Shown: positions 1 to 10,566 of the stretch, piece after piece
Layout of the letters: every line of letters starts with the position of its first letter
How positions within the stretch are numbered: position 1 is the first letter of the stretch
Origin: Phymatolithon calcareum
Lineage: Eukaryota > Rhodophyta > Florideophyceae > Hapalidiales
NCBI GenBank assembly: GCA_977006965.1
Contig: OZ345385.1
Location: 1,364,001-1,428,000 of the forward strand
Length of the DNA stretch: 64,000 nt
Reading direction: 5' to 3'
Notes under the pieces: generated by a model
The model's input: the letters and a program-made list of their open reading frames with translations, nothing else
Told to the model about the DNA's origin: nothing
Databases searched by the model: none
Translations under genes and position numbers: made by a program

Positions 1-387
1 GCGATACACGTACTTCCTAGACCCGTTGCGCTTCGCGGAGGCATCTCTCCTGGCGAGCTCTGGGGTACGCACGGTGAGCCGACATGCAGCTGCGAACCGC
101 AGTATCCACCACCCGCCACTACCGCGCGCGCAAGCGGTACAATCCCGTCATCAGCAGGAGGCCTTCTCAGGCGCCGTCCGCTTTTAGGCAGCTCCAGTCA
201 TATGCTTGGTGTTTTGCAGGGGAGGTTCCATGGTTAAGCAATAGTTGATTTACTATCGAACGATGGATCTTTCCCTGCATCCTGCTATATACTGTGATTC
301 TTTTTCGTTCTTCAGAGCCTTCGAACCCGCCGAATTTGCTCGTTACTTTAATTTGAACGCAATGGAATTTTTTTAGGAATCTAGATA
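1..387. other. No gene recognised
   Basis: I see no recognisable protein, RNA gene or mobile-element end here. The minus-strand reading frame that enters from 742 runs mostly over the tandem array to the right and looks fortuitous. Confidence 0.4.
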
Positions 388-790
388 CGAATGCATGTTT
401 TCTGTGCCTCCTGAGCAGAGTGAGGGCGTCTTCAATAGCACCGGCAAATGAGTTTAGGTATTTAATGTCTGTTTTCTGTTGCTCCTGAAGAGACTTTGGG
501 CTGTAGTACTGCGACCAAGGAATGAATTTAGAAACTAAATGCATGTTTTCTGTGTCTCCTGAACGAGCTTGGGGGTGACATTGATACGACGGACAAATAA
601 TTTTAGTTGTTGATCCTGTGTTTTTTGCCTCTTTAGCGAATCTGAGCGCGGGATATGTACGACTGAGTTTCGCCACTGAGAGTATGTTTCTGTGCCTCCT
701 GAGCGAACTTTTGGCGGAATTGGCGCAGTATTGATGCGGCAAATATTTTATGTTTTCTGTGCCTCCTCGACGGACTTTAGGCGGTGCTGA
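388..790. repeat. Degenerate tandem array, six units of 66-74 bp
   Basis: A block containing TGTTTTCTGTGCCTCCTGA recurs with starts near 396, 470, 544, 617, 685 and 751, giving spacings of about 74, 74, 73, 68 and 66 bp. Units have diverged by substitutions and small indels. The open minus-strand frame across it is a by-product of periodicity and is not supported as a gene. Confidence 0.7.
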
Positions 791-878
791 TATGGCCGAA
801 AACTGAATTTATGGAGTGACAGTGGCGTACTTAAGAGAGCTATCGGACTTTTGCGGAGCATTGCCCCCTTCTGACACG

Positions 879-1054
879 TGCAATGTTCGCTCTCCGGGGC
901 TTTGACCCCAGAGAGGCGAATATGCAATGTTCTCTCTCCGGTGTTTTGACCCACAAAAGCAAGTATGCAATGTGCTCTCTCCGGGGCTTTGACCCCAGAG
1001 GAGCAACTATGCAATGTTCTCTCTCCTAGTTTTTGAACCCGCAAAAGCAATACC
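879..1054. repeat. 44-bp tandem array, four units
   Basis: The units begin at CAATGT near 881, 925, 968 and 1012, a spacing of 43-44 bp. Each core carries the short dyad GGGGCTTTGACCCC or a decayed form of it. An isolated related unit lies at about 2426-2476, so the sequence is also dispersed locally. No coding role is supported. Confidence 0.75.
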
Positions 1055-1219
1055 ATTTTCGAAGAACACACTTTGTCGGAGCAGCAAGGCCAAAGACGAT
1101 ACGGAGGTATGGCAATTTTCTGAGATGTGCCCGCCTCAATCCTGCCATTACATACCTCTTGAGATCATACACTGCGTGCAGACCACAAAGGATGGCATAC
1201 ATACGCCTCAGCAAGACAA

Positions 1220-1687
1220 TTGCCGCTGGTGACTCGCATGGATCGATACCCTTTGTTATTTCTCGGCGCCACATCGGGTGGCAGCCGAGAAGCGACCACG
1301 CGCGACGACATCCGGGAGTCGATCGAAAGCGCTCAAGGTAGTCTTGGCGCCGCAACCGGTAACAGTGTAGAAGCAGCCTCGCTCGAAGGCGTTCCCGCGC
1401 CGACCAAAGCCGTTCGAGACAGTTGCGACGCTGCAACCAGCGACAGTCGAGAATCGGCCACGCGTGAAGACGTTCCCGCGCGAACGGAAGTCGGTCAAGA
1501 CTGTCTAGGCGCCACCACCGGTGGCAGAATAGAAGAAGCCTTACGCCAGCGACGAAAGGGCCAGGGATTTCTTCCAGATGTGTTTCGATGCGACCATCGC
1601 ACCGCGTTGCGCTACGCGGCGCTACACTGCAAGGGACCGAACTTCTGTGCGTCGGATTTGCGGTCGCGCGCACTCGGCGGCAGTTGA
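1220..1687 (+). CDS. Hypothetical protein built of 27-residue repeats
   Basis: This 155-residue open frame contains three complete 27-residue repeats and a partial fourth (residues about 16-110; nucleotides 1265-1345, 1346-1426, 1427-1507, then to about 1550). The repeated skeleton is G-A-x-T-x-x-S, then an acidic/Arg-Thr stretch ending with a Cys or Leu. Three codons of every 81 bp stay in phase, which is why the frame is open. I recognise no domain, signal peptide or membrane segment. It could be a real small repeat protein or a GC-rich 81-bp minisatellite that happens to be open on the plus strand. The minus strand is also open over part of it, which lowers confidence. The frame ends with TGA. 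Confidence 0.35.
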   Translation: MPLVTRMDRYPLLFLGATSGGSREATTRDDIRESIESAQGSLGAATGNSVEAASLEGVPAPTKAVRDSCDAATSDSRESATREDVPARTEVGQDCLGATTGGRIEEALRQRRKGQGFLPDVFRCDHRTALRYAALHCKGPNFCASDLRSRALGGS

Positions 1688-3150
1688 AGACGCGGCGCCA
1701 CGCGGCGAAGGGTAGAAAGCCTGTGAAATAGTCTCACCACCGCGCACTGTCGCCAGCGACTGCTTCAGAGTCCGAACCTTGCCGATCGAGTTCGCTACAT
1801 CAAGCCGAACGCCGAAGAAACCTTGATCTCCAGCGCACACATCGCAAGCACGCAGACGCATTCACACGGAGGCACGGATTACGGAATGTGCCTGAACCGA
1901 GACGTGAGCGCGCGTAAGGCAGCGAATCGCTTAAAGAGCTCTTGGTACGCCTCCTGTCCGTTCCCAGAAGGACTCGAGCGAAATCCTATTTCGCTTCATG
2001 TTTCGACCTGGCAGCCCGCGTTTTTTATTGGCCACCCACCCACCCTTCATGTATGTATGTTTTGTATTGTTGCTTTATTCTCCAAAGAGGCTAGCACGGC
2101 AAGAAGATCTATTTCTGTTCCACTCCCGCTACCCAACCTTCATAGTCTTTTGTAGTAGTAGTCAAGCTATAGCATGGCTATAACTACAGCAATCCGGTTC
2201 TCCGGTAAGCGGCGCTTGTTCGGGAGGAGGTTCCGAAGAGTTACAGGACGGTGTCCGGAAACTCATCCAAGAAGAAGCGCTACAGAGCTCGCCGTCTCTG
2301 GGGAGCTAGATGTTGGAGGCCATGAAAGCTAAGTCGCCAAAGTTACGGTTTTATATTTGGAATAAACCGAGATCCTATACTTCTGTGGCAAAGGTAGGCA
2401 GTCTCCAAATCTGCGTCGCTATCACAAGTATGCAATGTTCTCTCTCCTAGGCTTTGACCCCAGAGAAGCGCATATGCTAGTGGGTGCTATTGCCCCTTTC
2501 AAGAACATCCTCTGAAAGTGATTCACAAGAGCACTAGCTGCAATCAATTGAGATACAAGCACATGATACAAATAGGACATTAGGAAAAGATCAAGCCATC
2601 ATATGAATATTGTTAGGTTTAATTTGAATGAGTGCCCCACTTTGGCCTAGGAAAACACCAGACATGCGCTCATTGAGATGGACCATCGTTTTCTTGCCGT
2701 TGTTCAACGTGAGAGCCTACTCTTTCCTGCGTCCCAGAAAGATCTTCTGTTCCTGTAATTCTCGGGGAGGCGCCCCGCGAGGAGCGTCCTGAAAGCAGAG
2801 AAGGCACTCGGGCGTTCCGATTCTGCACATCGAATGGAGAATAACTTAAGCCCTCGAAGCGCCGACAACCTCACGAGTGGGAAAGGAAGAAATGCATCAC
2901 AATACAAATACATCCCAGCCATAGCACATTTCACCAAATTTCACGTTTTTAGGCGCCAGTCGGCTGTTATTCTTAAAACAAAATAGAAAAATAAATCCAT
3001 GCGCTAGTCCTGTGAGGGACGAAGAATAACGTCCCCTCGTCGGGCGTAGGTTTTAGCATTGCACCCGTATTTGTGGCGCTCCCCAAAAAACCCCTAATGC
3101 AATAGAGTAGAGATTTCGTCCCGACGTTTTGCCAGAGGGACTGCCCTACA
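1688..3150. other. Gene-poor stretch with a stray repeat unit
   Basis: No recognisable gene. It holds one isolated unit of the 44-bp repeat near 2426-2476. Near 2070-2100 a segment (GCTTTATTCTCCAAAGAGGCTAGCA) resembles a segment near 50,672-50,700, so a dispersed repeat probably ends here. Confidence 0.4.
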
Positions 3151-3177
3151 AATCTCCCTGATAATACAGCCCCTCCA

Positions 3178-3369
3178 ATGCAAAGCGCATGTCTTGATCA
3201 GAGAACCCTTCCGAGTATTCCAATGAAAAAGTTTTCTCCTTTCGTGCCAGTTCTTGACTTATCCGCGGCATACTATAGTGTGCCAAGCGATATCCTCATG
3301 AAGAGACTGATGGAGAAACTACCTGAAGAAACAACAAGGATGGCGTCGTGCCTGGTAAAACCTTCGTAG
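3178..3369 (+). pseudogene. LINE reverse-transcriptase fragment
   Basis: The frame contains a stretch reading VLDLSAAYYSVPSDILMKRL, which matches the conserved palm motif of non-LTR reverse transcriptases (F-x-D-x-x-x-A-[FY]-D-x-V, then a leucine-rich helix). Here the second catalytic-region Asp of the usual A-[FY]-D-S is replaced by Tyr, and the frame stops soon after, at 3369. It is a short decayed piece of a non-LTR retrotransposon in plus orientation. The piece at about 3690-4065 lies 320 bp downstream in the same orientation and may belong to the same dead copy. Confidence 0.55.
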
Positions 3370-3689
3370 GTGAGTTAGGCCGGCGATGAGACAAGAACGT
3401 GGCGTATCATTGATCGAGGAGCGCCTTAAGGGTCCCCTCTTGTTCTATGCTTATACCATAATATATATTATATTTTTGAACAATTCACCGAAGCAGTCTG
3501 CAGGGTCGATGGAAACGCCTCAAAAACCCAGAGCAGCTGTTCGCTTATTATGTTCGGCTTCAAGCGAAGATCGGAAATGGAATGCAGAAACTGCTGGATG
3601 TAGTGACTCTCTGAGCAATCAAAAATGGCATGAAATGGAACACAAAAACAGGAAAAAGCGAAGTTCTTAAGTGCAAAGGGTTTTAGAAT

Positions 3690-4065
3690 TAAATGTTTTA
3701 CTTGTCGGGGCGAGAGCTACATTAAGCGTGGAGTCTTTCGTATCTTGGGGTAAACATTAATGATACGGCTATAGCATGCAGGATGTATACAAAAGCTTCG
3801 AGAGTTGGGAATTAATGTTCGAGGATTCAAAGCGGAGACAAGTATCAGAATCTTTAAGTCACTAATAGTCCCAAAATTGGAGTATGTCCTGCACGTGACT
3901 ACAATGACAAACCGATTGCTCTCGGCAATACCAATCTCAGTAACCTCCCGCCAATTGACAATATGGACTAATACATGCAATGTTCTTGTCGGCTTCACTG
4001 AGCGAGTTAACTTGATGAGAATATGCAAGATCACCTGCTTCACTTCGCCATACTTTTCTGTTTGA
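3690..4065 (+). pseudogene. LINE reverse-transcriptase C-terminal fragment
   Basis: Two overlapping plus frames together read YLGVNIN..., then TSIRIFKSLIVPKLEYVLHV. These match the tail of the reverse-transcriptase domain of non-LTR elements, where a YLG motif is followed by a thumb segment ending in P-x-L-E-Y. The join near 3800-3810 is broken by a frame change, and stops follow at 4065. It is a dead LINE remnant, probably continuing the one at 3178-3369 with the catalytic centre lost between them. No target-site duplication or tail was found. Confidence 0.55.
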
Positions 4066-4336
4066 GTTACGGACCCCCATCTTACCCAGTAGCAAAACTG
4101 ATCGCTTAAGATCGTAATTTTATTAAAATAATAAACCTTTTTGTGCCCCGTCGTTCCGCTATTGCAACTTTCCAACCACAGAAGTTTTTCTCCGCTTTGT
4201 GTGTCCTGCATTACTCCACACAGTGTAGTCTCTCTACTGCTCCAGGTGCAACTTTCAGGTGCCACCTTCTCAACTGCACTACAACATCAGTGGATGCTCC
4301 GGCCACAGAAGCCTGTAAGCTCCGCTGCAAAATTAA

Positions 4337-5753
4337 ATGTTTAACAATCCAATACCAGTTGCTCTTCGACCTGGCGATTCTGTTCTCGGCGGCATTTTTA
4401 TGCTCGACGTTGTGCAACATATGAAAAATTTGGCCCGTCAAGGAGAATTTTTCGGTAATACTTCATGCACTCCTTGTTCCAGAAGAAACGTTTATGCCAA
4501 ACAGATGCGCTTCTACTGCGCGCAATATCGGCTCAAGGATCCCACCGCAGCCAAGTGCGCAGTTAGATTGCAGTTGCGGAAACTAAAGGGACGACCCGGA
4601 TGGGTTGTTTTCAAAGAGGACGAACATATTCACGTACCCCTACCCCAAAGCAAGAAATCCAATCGATTTAAGTGCCTACTGAGAAAGCGATTATTCGAAG
4701 CAATATGGAAGTCGAAATGCATACAGCGAATGGATTCCTGGCGCTGCACCAATGATTCTGCCAAATTTGCCGCATTATCATCCTGCTCCGATGCCCATGC
4801 CACTGTCCATCGGCCCTGGTGGGGTCATTGCGCCGAAGGCTAATTTCATACCGCCAAATGTCCTGACTCCCCAACAGCTCGTTTCACCCAAGCCACCGAC
4901 ATCCCGGCAAGTCATTCCATCCATTGTCCCGACACCCCAACAATGCCCTCAAGTATCTGGAAACACAGTCGTCGGCGAAGGGCTCTTGTCGTTTGAGATG
5001 GACAGGGAAGCTTTCGACAGAATTGTCTCCGTCGTTGGCGATCCACCACCTGCGCTTCTTGAACTTTGCCAAATTAACAAAATTAATTTTTCTGGTATTC
5101 TAGGCGGCACAACGCAAGATGACCTTGAAGTGCTGAAGAGGCTTTCCGATGCCACGAAGTGTGTCGATAGCACCACTTTACGTAAGAATTTTTGTCATCC
5201 TGCGAGGTATATTTCCAGTGGTTTGAAGGAAAAGAACGTGACTGTGAAAGGCTCGAAAAATGACATCCTGGCGCGTTTGATTGCGTGGGCCAAACACTAT
5301 CTTTCACCATTTTCAAGTGGCCGAATCCCAGCGTCTGATGCAGCTCCGCACACTGCGTTGAGTGCCGCTGAGGACCGACAAACAGTCCCGTCCAGCGGAG
5401 CACCGTCATCAGCAGCGGCATCGCGTTCCACTCTACCCGAAACGCCAGTAGCACGGCTAGCCACACCATCAGGACCGACTTCGTCGGGATATCCGTTATA
5501 TCTAGCCGGTGACGAAGACGAAGAGCTCGAACCGCAGGCGAAGCGGGCACGTACCGGGGGTGATAACGAGGATGTAAGCGAATTCAACTCAATGGGCGGC
5601 TTTGATGTCCCAAGTGTTGGCAATAGTCCGGCCAGAGATGGGACATTGCACTTGAAGGACAATGTCATGGAGCTGAAAAAAGCAGAGCTTGCGATGAAGA
5701 TAGCGATCGAGGCTCCGTCAAGCAAGACAATAATACGGGAAGCGCTCTGTTAA
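4337..5753 (+). pseudogene. Split gene: WRKY-GCM1/FLYWCH-like zinc finger plus SAP domain
   Basis: Two overlapping plus frames look like one gene broken by a frame change between about 4683 and 4843. The first (4337-4843) has a C-x12-C...H-x-H arrangement: FYC at about residue 60, AKC at about 73 and EHIH at about 98. This is the pattern of the WRKY-GCM1/FLYWCH zinc-finger group, often tied to Mutator-type transposases. The second (4752-5753, 333 residues) opens with a Pro-rich stretch. It carries a likely SAP DNA-binding motif, YISSGLKEKNVTVKGSKNDI, at about residues 155-185, then a Ser/Ala-rich linker and a basic QAKRAR signal that could be nuclear. Open sequence in the second frame extends back to 4683 and stays Pro-rich, supporting the join. 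It ends in TAA. Function is inferred as DNA binding; a transposon-encoded origin is possible. Confidence 0.5.
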
Positions 5754-6125
5754 TCGAAATCAATTGGAGCATCCTACTCCAATGCGCGCGCCTGGAATGG
5801 AGGATGACTCGTTCTGTATGTCGACGGGAGTGCACATGGAGGACATGCCATCGGTGGTACTGATTCCATTTCTGGTAAGACCCTGCGTTTGCTCTACCGG
5901 AAGGGTTCAATCGGGATGATGTTACTGAAGTTACTCTCTTGTCTCACGGGATAAATGGGCTGATTTAACGCGCTGGGAATGTGGAAAACCTTGTTGAAAT
6001 GTATTCAAGTTGGCAAGCATGGTTCTAAGTGCGTAACTTAAAGTGTGTGCTCAAAACAACAGCGAAGTAGAGATAACATTATAAATTTGTTTGTTTATTT
6101 TTGTCTGAGAGAGCTTTTAACCAAT
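5754..6125. other. Intergenic, no feature recognised
   Basis: AT-richer sequence between the zinc-finger/SAP gene and the next minus-strand ORF. Nothing recognisable was found. Confidence 0.4.
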
Positions 6126-6497
6126 CTATCCACTCACTCCAAATGTCGATCTGCGCCTGAAGGGATTGATTTTTTTCCTTAGGACTTTTAATTCTTCTTC
6201 ATAATCCTTGACCTGCGCAGCAACGTTACTAAGAAGCTCTCCAAGGCCTCCAGTAAACCCTTGAAAAGGTCCCTTTCTTCCCGTCGATAACAAACTGCCC
6301 CTTGATTCTTCACTAATTGCGTGCGCCGAAACGACCGGGCAGGTGTAGTTGTTATTCTTGAATCCAGTCACATGTCTTTTGACGGAACCGGAAAAGTAGC
6401 GGAAGGAAATGCGCCGCGGAGTACCTTCATCGAGTACCGTGGTGGTGTAAACTGGAAGGCTACACTTCTTAAAAAGAGAGTCGCAGGGATTGCACAA
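6126..6497 (-). CDS. Hypothetical protein, 123 residues
   Basis: The minus-strand frame starts with a Cys-containing segment (C-x2-C-x6-C near the N-terminus) and later has an isolated Cys in NNNYTCPVV. It ends with a predicted helix rich in Glu/Lys (residues about 90-110) and a basic tail. I recognise no family. The composition of the C-terminal third looks protein-like, but no splice or promoter evidence supports it. It ends in TAG, unlike the more confident genes here. Confidence 0.25.
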   Translation of the reverse strand: MCNPCDSLFKKCSLPVYTTTVLDEGTPRRISFRYFSGSVKRHVTGFKNNNYTCPVVSAHAISEESRGSLLSTGRKGPFQGFTGGLGELLSNVAAQVKDYEEELKVLRKKINPFRRRSTFGVSG

Positions 6498-7389
6498 ATA
6501 TCTGCGCTCTCACTTCTTTTAATAAGTCTAACTCGTTTTTATGTATGTTGCTCTGTGCAGTGGTCAGTCGAGCTGCGTGGACTAGCGGCTGGGCAACTGC
6601 AGGAACAGGCGCTGAGTTCCTTGTTCTAATGAATGAGCGCTAAGTCTAGAGTGACGCTCATGTTGGAAATCATTCCAAACATTCTCGGGCAACCGAATGT
6701 GAGCTCAATTGCAACTTCGCGACTTTCTGGTCGGTTTCCGCGCATATGTGTATTCGTGCGCATGTTTGATACATTTCATGAGACTTTTGACGCAGAACCT
6801 CTGTCTGCCGAGGCAGCCGAGTCATCCGCGCAAATCGTTGACAACCTTCTCTCCTCTGCTATATGTTCGGTACAGCTCGCTAACGACGGGCGAAAGCAAG
6901 GTATGATTATTACGCTCGCTCGAGTGTTTTTCAGAAACATGCATGTACTGACGCTGACTAACGTGACCAACAGTGTGCGCCTTTACGAAAAATGGTTTTT
7001 ACTTGAACGTAGGTCTGTGATGTGCACGATTCGGGTTGAGCAGAATATCGGCCTTATATTTTAGCAGCCAGTCGAGACATAGCTGTGTGAAAGGAGGCGT
7101 GGTCACTCTGACTTGACATTTTGCCAACTGATGCGTCGGGAGAGCTTTTTTGCGTGATTGCATTGGTGGGACGGATTCATTTCCGGCAGACAGTAATACT
7201 TGAACATTTTTTAATGCCAACATAACTTTGTCATGTTGTTCACCATTGATGCCCAGAAAACGTCATGTTGCACAAATCGCGCCGCGCACTCTGCAGGAGG
7301 ACCGGCTGTTGTGGAGCAGTCCTTCCCTTCCGTGACGCCTCAAAGTCGCAGCGTGCGGACGGTCAACAGAACCCGCGCCGACAGTCGAT
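6498..7389. other. Gene-poor stretch downstream of the tRNase Z remnant
   Basis: On the minus strand this is where the catalytic half of a long-form tRNase Z would be expected. I looked for its H-x-H-x-D-H metal-binding motif and did not find it. Short frames on both strands resemble nothing I know. Confidence 0.4.
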
Positions 7390-8402
7390 GCAATCTTAAA
7401 GCAGAGTAGGAAACGGCGCGAATCGATGCACGGCATAGCGAATCCACTGCGGCGGCATATGTTCATGTTGTCCGTACAGGGTCGGGCGCTGGGATCTCGG
7501 ACCGTGTATACGATCGCGTGGAGTTGCGCTGAAGCGGAAACAAAGATTCATCGACGATGTAGTGTAGTTGGCGATTTCTTCTACATTAGACGCGAAAAAA
7601 TATGTTCGGGCGCAAAGTCGGCATGCAATGCGAGATGACGCACTGTATCACCAAGATTGCGCGTCCACGCAAGATAGCGCGCATCGAGAATACTCTCTTT
7701 TTGCCCAAGATGTACGATGAGGGAGAGGCGACTGCTCGTTTCAAGCTTCGCGGCGGAGAAAGGTTCAGAGTCCACAATTAGAGGGATGCAAATTGGGGAT
7801 ACAGGTCGTATCACGACAACAACTGGATTGGGAGTCGCAGCATCCATGACTTTTGACGGGAGCACCTCCGACGTCCCTAGTTTGCAGCACGCCGTGCATT
7901 CGTCCGCGTCGCACGCCTAACACCGTGGCTTTCACAGGATTAAAACGACCAGGGATATCCGCCAATCGGACAACGAAAGCAACGCCATTATCACTCTTTT
8001 CAGAAGCACTCCCTATTGGAATGCCACGAAGTGTGAACTGCGAGCACTTTGTAGTCACTCTATCGTCCGTAATTTCTTCTACCGAAATTTGCAAAGAGGG
8101 CCACGAAAAACGAAGAAGCGGCACATAGAAAGGCGGCTAAGCCCACGGACCCGCCACGGTGATCTTCGTCAACCCAGAATCTGCAGCAGCTAGGAGCATT
8201 CCTGGAAGGCCACCAATGTCACTCGGAGATAACGTTGGAAGAAAGACGGCGCCCAGTTCGGCAGGCTTCACGCCCGCCTCGATGGCAGTGCGCTGCGCTC
8301 TGTCGCCGCATCCAAATTGGAAGCGCGTGCCTTCAAAGAAGCGATAATCGCGCTGCCGCCGTCTACATTTCCGGGGCAGAGCACCTCCACAAAGGAGTGC
8401 AT
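7390..8402 (-). pseudogene. tRNase Z long form (ELAC2/TRZ type), N-terminal half, frameshifted
   Basis: tRNase Z removes 3' trailers from pre-tRNAs. The long eukaryotic form has an inactive N-half and a catalytic C-half. Minus-strand segments in order match the N-half. From the ATG at 8402 comes an N-terminal strand, then after a frame change near 8345 FEGTRFQFGCGDRAQR, the counterpart of the F-N-C-G-E-G-T-Q-R signature. Next comes a frame through VEEITDD to VAFVVRLADIPGRFNPVKA. After a frame change near 7870 come LPSKVMDAATPNPVVVVI and IVHLGQKESILDARYLAW. After another near 7590 comes a degenerate end. An in-frame TAG sits at 8137-8139. The catalytic C-half is absent in this window. I infer a truncated, decaying gene, or a gene whose second half lies elsewhere. 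The family call rests on several ordered blocks; the frame breaks could be sequencing indels. Confidence 0.6.
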
Positions 8403-8985
8403 TTCGGATGATCGATACGATTAAGCCGCGTGCTGCACGTCTCGAGCAAGATCAAGGCGATCGAGCATGACTGTGCAACGGGTACACGTGGGAATAGGTA
8501 TGATATGAAACTGAGCTCGTTTGACGCAACACCTACACAGTTTTATCGCTGTGGCCCTCCTGCATAAACACACTGTGATTGTCCATTCTCTGTGCGTCTT
8601 GAACGTCCGTGGTCTTGCCTACACAAGACAAGCACATGACGAAGGGATCTCGAGGTGACAATCTCCACACACTTCATCTATAATAGGAACGGCCGATGGC
8701 GAAAAACTGTCACATTACTTTCTAGTACATGTGTGGGGCATTAGAAAAATGCGAGGCCTTGAGCGATTGCATGTGCACATACCTGTCGGAGAATATGATA
8801 TGGCAAATAAGTAAAGAAGAAGAAGAACAAAAGTAGATACAGTAAAGGCTATCACCGTACTTGTACTCATTCAATGGTAAGTGAGGTCCGGACTCTAAGT
8901 CGGAGATTCGCCCCGTGCCCGAAGCTGCAAAGCTTTTTCGACTGGAACCAGAATATCTTGAGGAAGGAGTGAGTTTCTAGCATAC
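8403..8985. other. Intergenic between two minus-strand genes
   Basis: No gene recognised. A short GAAGAAGAAGAAC stretch near 8,816 resembles the tail of the (TTC)n retroposon family in reverse orientation, but no body or target duplication was seen next to it. Confidence 0.35.
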
Positions 8986-8993
8986 ATTTTTAT

Positions 8994-9932
8994 TTAGAAA
9001 ACATTCACCGGGCCCGCCTTCAGTAATTCATTCATTGCAAGTTTGGGATCATTTCTTTCAATATGAATTCTCCAAAGAGCGCGCATAGCTCCCAGACAAA
9101 CCATGCACTGCACACCGTACAACCTATCCACATCACATGTAGTCATCGGCAAACATCCGAATCCTGCTTGCGACCGCACTCGCAACAAGCGCAAAGTCGC
9201 ACCCGGGGTGTAAGCGTTGCCTCCCCAGATGACCCGTAATAATCTGGCGGGTACTCCAAAGACGCCATTTCCTGTCCCATGGTATCCGTGAAGCTCTCGA
9301 TGGACATACCACGGTCCTGCAGCTTGAACACCGACATAACCATCGTCGTGTCCCCTGCATACGCTGTCACAATGCCCATTCCGCCGTGCATTCTGCGACC
9401 AATCATGCCGTGCATTCCATAGCCTCCAAGGTCGCCCATACGTCGAATCGTATCCTCCATGACCGTATCCGCGGTACCTTCCTCCCATCATACCCATCTT
9501 CTCGTTCATCCGCCCTGCCATGCCTCGACCGCCTATTCCGTCGCCGAAACCGCCGTATCCACCCCATCTACCCATCGGACCCCGCATTAGGGCGTTTGCC
9601 GAGTATCCGAGGGCACGGTACGAGCCGTAGCGCGCCTTGCGACTCATGTTGCGCAGAGTCTGGTGTCCCTCGAGGACGGTCAAGAGCGGCGCACCAAATT
9701 TGTCTTGGACAAGCACATTCAAATGTCCGCAGTTTCACATTCCGCCGTAGCCTTCGCCGCCTGAGCCGTATCCACCATAACCACTTCCATACAAACCCGG
9801 TCCGCCCTGCCAATCATCAGCCTTGCGCTTGAATTTCCCCGCGGTGCTGAAACGCGGTTGTCGCATCAGCTCTCGATCGAGACGGACGACCTCCGTGGTC
9901 CAGGACGGATGACGTTTCATTTCCGTCCACAT
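8994..9932 (-). pseudogene. Gly/Met/Tyr-rich protein gene, interrupted
   Basis: The ATG at 9932 opens a basic N-terminus followed by a Gly-Tyr-rich run (GSGYGGYGSGG). The same frame meets a TGA at 9735-9737, then stays open through a non-repetitive block (VLVQDKFGAPLLTVLEGHQ) and a long Gly/Met/Arg-rich region. Near 9460 the better-looking reading moves to another frame (FKLQDRGMSIESFTDTMG) and returns near 9240 to end at a TAA at 8994. The low-complexity region resembles Gly-rich RNA-binding or structural proteins, but no folded domain is recognisable, so function is unknown. The first 50 bp (MWTEMKRHPSWTTEVV) lie inside the 7.07-kb repeat unit, and this 5' tip is present again at both internal junctions. 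It is divergent from the SNF5-like gene. Confidence 0.45.
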
Positions 9933-9982
9933 TAACGCCGACGATTTTGCTTTAGATCACACTCACGATGCCCGACAACGTT

Positions 9983-10204
9983 CATGAATTAGCTCACACT
10001 GTGGATGCCTCACAGCGGCCATGAATTAGCTCACACTGTGGATGCCTCACAGCGGCCATCATTTAGCTCACACTGCGGATGCCTCACAGCGGCCATCATT
10101 TAGCTCACACTGCGGATGCCTCACAGCGGCCATCATTTAGCTCACACTACGGATATCCCAAAGCGGCCAAGAGTTTGCTCGCGCTGTGGATGCCTCACAG
10201 CGGC
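9983..10204. repeat. 37-bp minisatellite, six units (copy 1)
   Basis: Six contiguous 37-bp units start at 9983, 10020, 10057, 10094, 10131 and 10168, with a core of TAGCTCACACTGYGGATGCC. The last two are most diverged. The array lies in the divergent intergenic region between the Gly/Met-rich gene and the SNF5-like gene, so it may carry regulatory sites. Units abut with no spacers. Confidence 0.9.
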
Positions 10205-10288
10205 CATAGTGCAAAACAAGAGTATCCTGTCCATGCTCACATACTTCACTCGCAGCTCTGGACTTGCAAGGTGATGGACGCCTCTTAT

Positions 10289-10503
10289 GGCCGATGAACG
10301 AATAGTTCGCAACCTGGAAAATGGGAAAATGAGAAATTGGGAACGCGAATACGTCCAATAGAATACCTTCATTTGTGAAAATTTACGCCTTCTGCTTCCA
10401 TCAGGTTCAAATTCCACAAGTGCATGTATTCGATTGGACATATCGACGTTCCCATTTTCTCAATTTCCCATTTTCCCGGTTGGGAACTATTCGTTCATCA
10501 GCC
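10289..10503. mobile_element. 215-bp MITE with about 67-bp inverted ends (copy 1)
   Basis: The left end GGCCGATGAACGAATAGTTC and the reverse complement of the right end (GGCTGATGAACGAATAGTTC) match with few differences for about 67 bp, flanking an unrelated centre of about 80 bp. The flanking pentamers CTTAT at 10284-10288 and 10504-10508 look like a target duplication. There is no transposase, so it is non-autonomous. It sits directly upstream of the SNF5-like frame and may have replaced or split that gene's 5' part. The superfamily is not identified. Confidence 0.75.
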
Positions 10504-10566
10504 CTTATGTATTGTGTTTCCAATTTTTTTTCAAATTCAAAATTTTGTTAGAAATTTTCTTTACAG

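Noticed and set aside
167-742. 191-residue minus-strand protein
   Set aside because: It spans the degenerate 66-74-bp tandem array and keeps open only through its periodicity; it has no recognisable domain.
9983-10204. CRISPR-like array
   Set aside because: The 37-bp repeats abut with no spacers, the context is eukaryotic and there are no cas genes.
10380-10425. tRNA gene suggested by GGTTCAAATTCC
   Set aside because: Only a B-box-like string inside the MITE; there is no acceptor stem, A box or cloverleaf around it.
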